NCBI GenBank assembly: GCA_024693345.1
Contig: JAILLB010000025.1
Location: forward strand, 1-36,230
DNA: 36,230 nt
Reading direction: 5' to 3'
From: Clostridiales bacterium
Lineage (GTDB): Bacteria > Bacillota > Clostridia > Oscillospirales > CAG-272
Part shown: piece by piece, positions 32,616 to 36,230 of the stretch
How positions within the stretch are numbered: the stretch's first letter is position 1
How the letters are laid out: the number at the start of each line of letters is the position of its first letter
The notes under the pieces: generated by a model
Database searches by the model: none
Told to the model about the DNA's origin: nothing
Seen by the model: only the letters and a program-made list of their open reading frames with translations
Translations under genes and position numbers: made by a program

Positions 32616-33361
32616 TGGGAGACAGTTACTCAATACTTGCAAACTGGTATGACGAGCTGATGGGTGACTTTGATTATTCAAAGTTGTCTGAGTTTTGTTG
32701 TGATGCCATAAATAAATATTCACCAAACATTCCAAAACAGATACTTGATTTGGGATGTGGAACAGGAAGTCTTTCCGTTCTTATGGCAAAGAAAGGTTAT
32801 GATGTTACCGGAATTGATTTGAGCAATGAAATGCTTGCTCTTGCGAGCGCAAAAGCAAATAATCTGAATCTAAAGATTAAGTATGCATGTGAAGATATGG
32901 CATATTTGGATGTGGGTCACGGATACGGAGCCGCCATTTGCTCGCTTGACGGACTCAATTATTTATTGGATAAAGAATCTTTATCTTCATGTATATCCAG
33001 AGTGTATTCATCACTTGCGGATGGTGGTCTTTTTATATTTGATGTCAATTCTGAATTCAGGTATAAGACAATTTATGCGGATAATTCTTATGTGTATGAT
33101 ATGGGTGAATTGTTCCTGGTCTGGAGAAATTATTACAAATCCAGTACAGGAAAGTGCAATTTTTATCTGACATTTTTTGAAAAGAACGGAAAACAGTGGA
33201 CCAGACGCGATGAAGTTCAAGTCCAAAAATACCACAGTGAAAAAGCGTTGAATAAGATTCTAACTGAAACGGGATTTGAGATAATGAGTATATCCTCAGG
33301 CCCAGATAAACTCGAATCATTCAATAAAGATGAAAAGAAATATTTCATATGTAAAAAATAA
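32615..33361 (+). CDS. Class I SAM-dependent methyltransferase
   Basis: A 248-aa enzyme with a Rossmann methyltransferase core: motif I ILDLGCGTGSLSVLMAKKG, the acidic end of the second strand in VTGIDLSNEML, motif II around YACEDMAYLD, and ICSLDGLNYL. It resembles the CypM/Methyltransf_25 group, in which the substrate cannot be predicted from sequence. The ATG at 32615 forms TGATG with the yerC stop codon; an in-frame GTG sits just before it. No terminator is visible between this gene and the toxin-antitoxin promoter. Confidence 0.82.
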   Translation: MGDSYSILANWYDELMGDFDYSKLSEFCCDAINKYSPNIPKQILDLGCGTGSLSVLMAKKGYDVTGIDLSNEMLALASAKANNLNLKIKYACEDMAYLDVGHGYGAAICSLDGLNYLLDKESLSSCISRVYSSLADGGLFIFDVNSEFRYKTIYADNSYVYDMGELFLVWRNYYKSSTGKCNFYLTFFEKNGKQWTRRDEVQVQKYHSEKALNKILTETGFEIMSISSGPDKLESFNKDEKKYFICKK

Positions 33362-33412
33362 TTGTTTTACAATGAAATGGGAAAACCTGGTATGTATATT
33401 CTGCGTATAATG

Positions 33413-33451
33413 TTGACCGCGTAGCACAATTGTGATATAATATTGATATCA
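33413..33451 (+). promoter_or_regulatory. Promoter and candidate operator of the toxin-antitoxin pair
   Basis: TTGACC (33413-33418) and perfect TATAAT (33436-33441), 17-bp spacing. Directly after the -10 lies the palindrome TGATATCA (33444-33451) over the predicted transcription start, a plausible binding site for the Phd-type antitoxin. Confidence 0.6.
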
Positions 33452-33466
33452 TATGGGAGGTATCTT

Positions 33467-33763
33467 ATGAATCAGATAATATCAATTCGTCCATCTAAGG
33501 ATATAAGAAACAATTATGCACAGATTTCATTGTTAACAAGAGAATCACCTGTGGCAATAACAGTTAATGGAAAAGAAGATGTTGTTGTTCTAAGTCATGA
33601 AGATTATCAATACCAACAAAAATATATTTCTGAGCTTGAGGCAAAGATTGCTTTATATTCACATTTGGCACAAGCTATTGATGATATCAAACTTGGAAGG
33701 GTACAAAATGCCGATGATGTTTTTGATAAAATTACTTCTGAATTGGAATTGATGAAACAATGA
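33467..33763 (+). CDS. Phd/YefM-type antitoxin
   Basis: A 98-aa protein with the Phd/YefM DNA-binding fold: SIRPSKDIRNNYAQISLLTR, then PVAITVNGKEDVVVLSHEDYQ. The C-terminal half is helical and should bind the toxin. GGGAGGT at 33455-33461 sits 5 nt before ATG 33467; an in-frame ATG further upstream (33443) lies at the predicted transcription start and is unlikely. It overlaps the toxin by 4 nt (ATGA). It probably represses its own operon with the toxin as corepressor, as is usual for the family. Confidence 0.88.
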   Translation: MNQIISIRPSKDIRNNYAQISLLTRESPVAITVNGKEDVVVLSHEDYQYQQKYISELEAKIALYSHLAQAIDDIKLGRVQNADDVFDKITSELELMKQ

Positions 33764-34083
33764 AGTATAAAATTATTTTTTCTAAAACAGCTGAAGATGA
33801 TTTGAGGGAAATTGCTTTATACATTGTTGAACATTCAAATAATGTCGATTTAGCGATAAATTTTGTTAACGGAATTCGTGAAACATGTAAAATCCTTGAA
33901 GATTTTCCCGAATGTGGTTCCGTTCCGCAAGATCGTATCTTAGTCTGCAATGGTTATAGATTTCTTGTGTATGGTAATTACCTAGTTTTCTATGTTCACA
34001 AAGTTGAAGATGATAGTGTTTTTATTCTATCAGTTGTTAATTCAAAACAAGACTATTTGAGAGTTATAAAAAGGTTTATATAA
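33760..34083 (+). CDS. ParE/RelE-superfamily toxin
   Basis: A 107-aa protein of the ParE/RelE fold: KIIFSKTAEDDLREIALYI, DLAINFVNGIRETCKILEDF, then NGYRFLVYGNYLVFYVH and SVVNSKQDYLRVI at the end. The spacing and the LRE.A..I helix suggest the ParE branch (gyrase inhibitor) rather than an mRNA-cleaving RelE, but sequence alone does not settle this. It is co-translated with the antitoxin and followed by a strong terminator. The frame is complete, so the module appears intact. Confidence 0.88.
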   Translation: MKYKIIFSKTAEDDLREIALYIVEHSNNVDLAINFVNGIRETCKILEDFPECGSVPQDRILVCNGYRFLVYGNYLVFYVHKVEDDSVFILSVVNSKQDYLRVIKRFI

Positions 34084-34086
34084 TCA

Positions 34087-34129
34087 AAAATGCCATTAAG
34101 AAAAATCTTGGATTTCTTAATGGCATTTT
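34087..34129. terminator. Bidirectional terminator between the toxin and mannosidase genes
   Basis: A long, perfect 17-bp stem: AAAATGCCATTAAGAAA (34087-34103) with its complement at 34113-34129, 9-nt loop, with A/T ends for both strands. It directly follows the toxin stop codon and faces the stop codon of the convergent gene. Confidence 0.85.
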
Positions 34130-34145
34130 GGCTGTTAATGAATTA

Positions 34146-36230
34146 TCATTTTGCAATTTTTATAGTTTCAATGGCATATGGAACCATTTCGATTTCAACA
34201 TATCCGTCTTTAGATTTTAATTTGGATACCTTGTTTTCAAGCATATCGCATAGTTCTGCGGAGTCGAAATCACAATTTACTTTGAATCTTGCAACTCCTC
34301 TGTCACCGAACTGCTCACTTAGTCTTATGATAATATCATCTGTATCCTCAGCTTTTTTGATTGTTTCAACAAATACATTATCACTGAGATCTGAAATCAG
34401 AGAGAACTCTTCTTTCAGTTTTCCTTTTTGTGCGCCGACTGCAAATGCTTTCATCGGGTTATTGAGCTCGTATGCTTTCTTTATTATGCCAGCGTCTCTG
34501 AAGTCGGATTTATGCGGACAAAGTTCGTAAACAATATCATGCTCAATCTGATCTGCTTTGGGATCGGGATCTGTTCCGCTCTTTAACAGTGTAAGGGATA
34601 TTGTTGAATTCTTCACATCACATCCATACTTACAGTCATTGATGAGCGAAACACCATATGAATGTTCGGACAAATCAAGATATTTGTGAGCAGGAACTTC
34701 AAATTGAGCGCAATCCCAACTTGTGTTGTTCTTAGTTGTTCTCTTTATGTTTCCGTAACTCAGGTCATATGTTGCTTCATCGGAATTAATTGCGACGGGG
34801 AAGTGCGTTCTGAGGAGAATTCTGTTGTTTTTCCAGTCTATGTGAGTGGCAAATCCAATCTTCTTTTCGTGTCCGTAAAGATATATTTTCTGGATAATTG
34901 TTGAATTGCTGAACTTTCTTTCAACAACAAAACCCCTCTTTTCGCCTTCATTGAATGCCTTTACGCTTTCGACTTCATTTACATCCCAGAATTTTTCTTT
35001 ATAGTATCTGCGGATTTCCCAGTTTTCAAACATCTGAGGTATATCCTCATAAGCAACTATTCTGTTCACCTTTTCCCCTTTTAAGACAACCTCTCTTGAG
35101 CATTCCTTGTCCCAGATTGAGACTATCTCATATTTGTCATCAAATTTAACTTTGAAGAAATCGTTTTCAAGTGTTTTTGCTTTAATGTCTGCCTTTATTA
35201 CTGCAGTCTTTTCATGTTTAACTACTTTGTATCCTTTGGCCGGTATATCTTTAACATATATGGTCTTTCCGTTAAGTTCAACTGTTGAATCAGAAACAAA
35301 CGAGTTGGGGTTGAATACAAGTGTTCCGCCTTTGGTGTTTACGTTCTTAATCACCTTTTCGTGGTATGAATCGTTAATCTTATCCGTTGTTTTGAATATT
35401 TCCGAATATGTCTTGTCGCTGTCTACATAAACCGGAGCAATGGAAGATCCCGGAAGAATATCATGGAACTGCATAGTCATGATTTTTCTCCAAGTATCAT
35501 ACAGTTCTTCAGACGGATATTTGGTATTGAACAACAATGAACTGGTAACGGCTGAAGTTTCAGCATTTTGTGTCTTGAATTCGCTTCTTCTGTTGAACTT
35601 CTTGTTTTTAGCCTGTGAAGTCAGAATTCCTCTGTGAGCTTCAAAGTAGAGTTCACCTCTCCAGTTCGGGAGATATTTGCTGCCCTTTGTCTGCTTGTCC
35701 ACAGTTTTAAATGTGTTTTTGAGTGTATCAAAAACGAATGCAGGACAACCTGGAATTCCATGAGTTTGTCTTCTTGCAAGCTCAATCATTTCTTCAGTAG
35801 GACCGCCGCCTCCATCCCCGAAACCATATGGGAATATAACGTCATTTGAAATGTCTTTGTTCTTGAAATGCTGCCAAGCACCGACTACGTAGTCCGGTTC
35901 TGTCATTGCATTGTATGTGACATAAAAGTCGTTTTTATCGTTTACAGATTTTACTGTGTTGAACATTGTAAGAACACTTGACCCATCAATTCCTGACCAC
36001 TTGAATGTGTCATATGGTATTTCATCAGTGTCATTCCAGCTCAGCTTTCCTGTTGAAAAATACTTGACACCTGTCTTTTTAAGAATCTGAGGCATAATGC
36101 CCGAGAAACCAAATGAATCTGGTATCCAGGATACTTGTGCATCAACTCCGAATTCTTTCTGGAAGAATCTTTTTCCGTATACGAATTGTCTGATGAGTGA
36201 TTCGCCTGAAGTTAAGACACAGTCAGGCTC
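34146..36230 (-). CDS. Alpha-mannosidase, glycoside hydrolase family 38 (5' part outside window)
   Basis: The visible 694 residues are open to the window edge; the first 300 or so residues of a typical GH38 enzyme of about 1000 aa are missing. The catalytic nucleophile is visible in SWIPDSFGFSG (Asp38 of the visible part, codon at 36117-36119). Downstream are PYGFGDGGGGPTEEMIELAR and MQFHDILPGSSI, both typical of GH38, then the middle and C-terminal beta domains (VSLINDCKYGCDV and related). There is no signal peptide in the visible part. The enzyme should release alpha-linked mannose from glycans. The next methionine, at 36095, lies after the nucleophile and is not the start. Confidence 0.9.
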   Translation of the reverse strand, partial: EPDCVLTSGESLIRQFVYGKRFFQKEFGVDAQVSWIPDSFGFSGIMPQILKKTGVKYFSTGKLSWNDTDEIPYDTFKWSGIDGSSVLTMFNTVKSVNDKNDFYVTYNAMTEPDYVVGAWQHFKNKDISNDVIFPYGFGDGGGGPTEEMIELARRQTHGIPGCPAFVFDTLKNTFKTVDKQTKGSKYLPNWRGELYFEAHRGILTSQAKNKKFNRRSEFKTQNAETSAVTSSLLFNTKYPSEELYDTWRKIMTMQFHDILPGSSIAPVYVDSDKTYSEIFKTTDKINDSYHEKVIKNVNTKGGTLVFNPNSFVSDSTVELNGKTIYVKDIPAKGYKVVKHEKTAVIKADIKAKTLENDFFKVKFDDKYEIVSIWDKECSREVVLKGEKVNRIVAYEDIPQMFENWEIRRYYKEKFWDVNEVESVKAFNEGEKRGFVVERKFSNSTIIQKIYLYGHEKKIGFATHIDWKNNRILLRTHFPVAINSDEATYDLSYGNIKRTTKNNTSWDCAQFEVPAHKYLDLSEHSYGVSLINDCKYGCDVKNSTISLTLLKSGTDPDPKADQIEHDIVYELCPHKSDFRDAGIIKKAYELNNPMKAFAVGAQKGKLKEEFSLISDLSDNVFVETIKKAEDTDDIIIRLSEQFGDRGVARFKVNCDFDSAELCDMLENKVSKLKSKDGYVEIEMVPYAIETIKIAK

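Noticed and set aside
34146..36095. Mannosidase starting at the methionine at 36095
   Set aside because: The frame stays open to the window edge and the upstream part encodes the GH38 nucleophile motif, so the gene is truncated by the window rather than starting here.

Overview
The window looks like a chromosomal segment from a low-GC Gram-positive bacterium of the class Clostridia, probably a gut Ruminococcaceae/Oscillospirales-type organism. The evidence is AT-rich DNA, GGAGG-type ribosome binding sites, promoters of the TTGACA-17-TATAAT type, and a Firmicutes gene set (DUF3048/YerB lipoprotein, YitT, DUF896, YerC, TrmK, AddB, the TIGR03960/TIGR03936 radical SAM pair). This assignment is inference from gene content. 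No rRNA or tRNA gene was seen.

Layout. 94-4459 (+): an OGG-type DNA glycosylase, a cysteine-rich zinc-ribbon protein and a large secreted transglutaminase-like surface protein with four InlB-type repeats and a Thr/Glu-rich stalk. 4515-8823 (-): a complete polyamine ABC transporter operon potABCD with a long leader containing a terminator hairpin and GC-rich structure. 8978-10747 (-): Nif3-like protein, TrmK and a DUF1858 redox-disulfide protein. 10880-13104 (+): an EF-G-like GTPase. 13114-14075 (-): an LRR lipoprotein. 14152-15338: DUF896 and YitT, convergent with overlapping stops. 15359-17319 (+): tadA and a DUF3048 lipoprotein. 17320-17650: a gene-free stretch with a compact set of strong hairpins, plus a promoter and a 9-codon reading frame on the minus strand. 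17651-20598 (-): a three-gene operon of XRE regulator, SPFH-like/TM/LRR membrane protein and zinc-ribbon trypsin-like protease. 20656-25538 (-): a divergent type IIA topoisomerase pair followed by a degenerate response regulator. 25564-32240 (+): QueG-like Fe-S protein, AddB, and the radical SAM/DUF2344 pair. 32264-33361 (+): YerC and a methyltransferase. 33413-34129 (+): a Phd/ParE-type toxin-antitoxin pair. 34146-36230 (-): the C-terminal two thirds of a GH38 alpha-mannosidase that runs off the window.

Most of this is housekeeping. The parts that known families do not fully explain are the XRE/SPFH-LRR/protease operon, the structured element at 17362-17490, the pot operon leader, the degenerate response regulator coupled to the topoisomerase genes, and AddB with an altered Walker A motif and no adjacent addA. 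Several exported proteins here share Thr/Glu-rich linkers, a house style of this organism's surface proteins.

All calls come from reading the sequence. Family names rest on recognised motifs, not on database searches.
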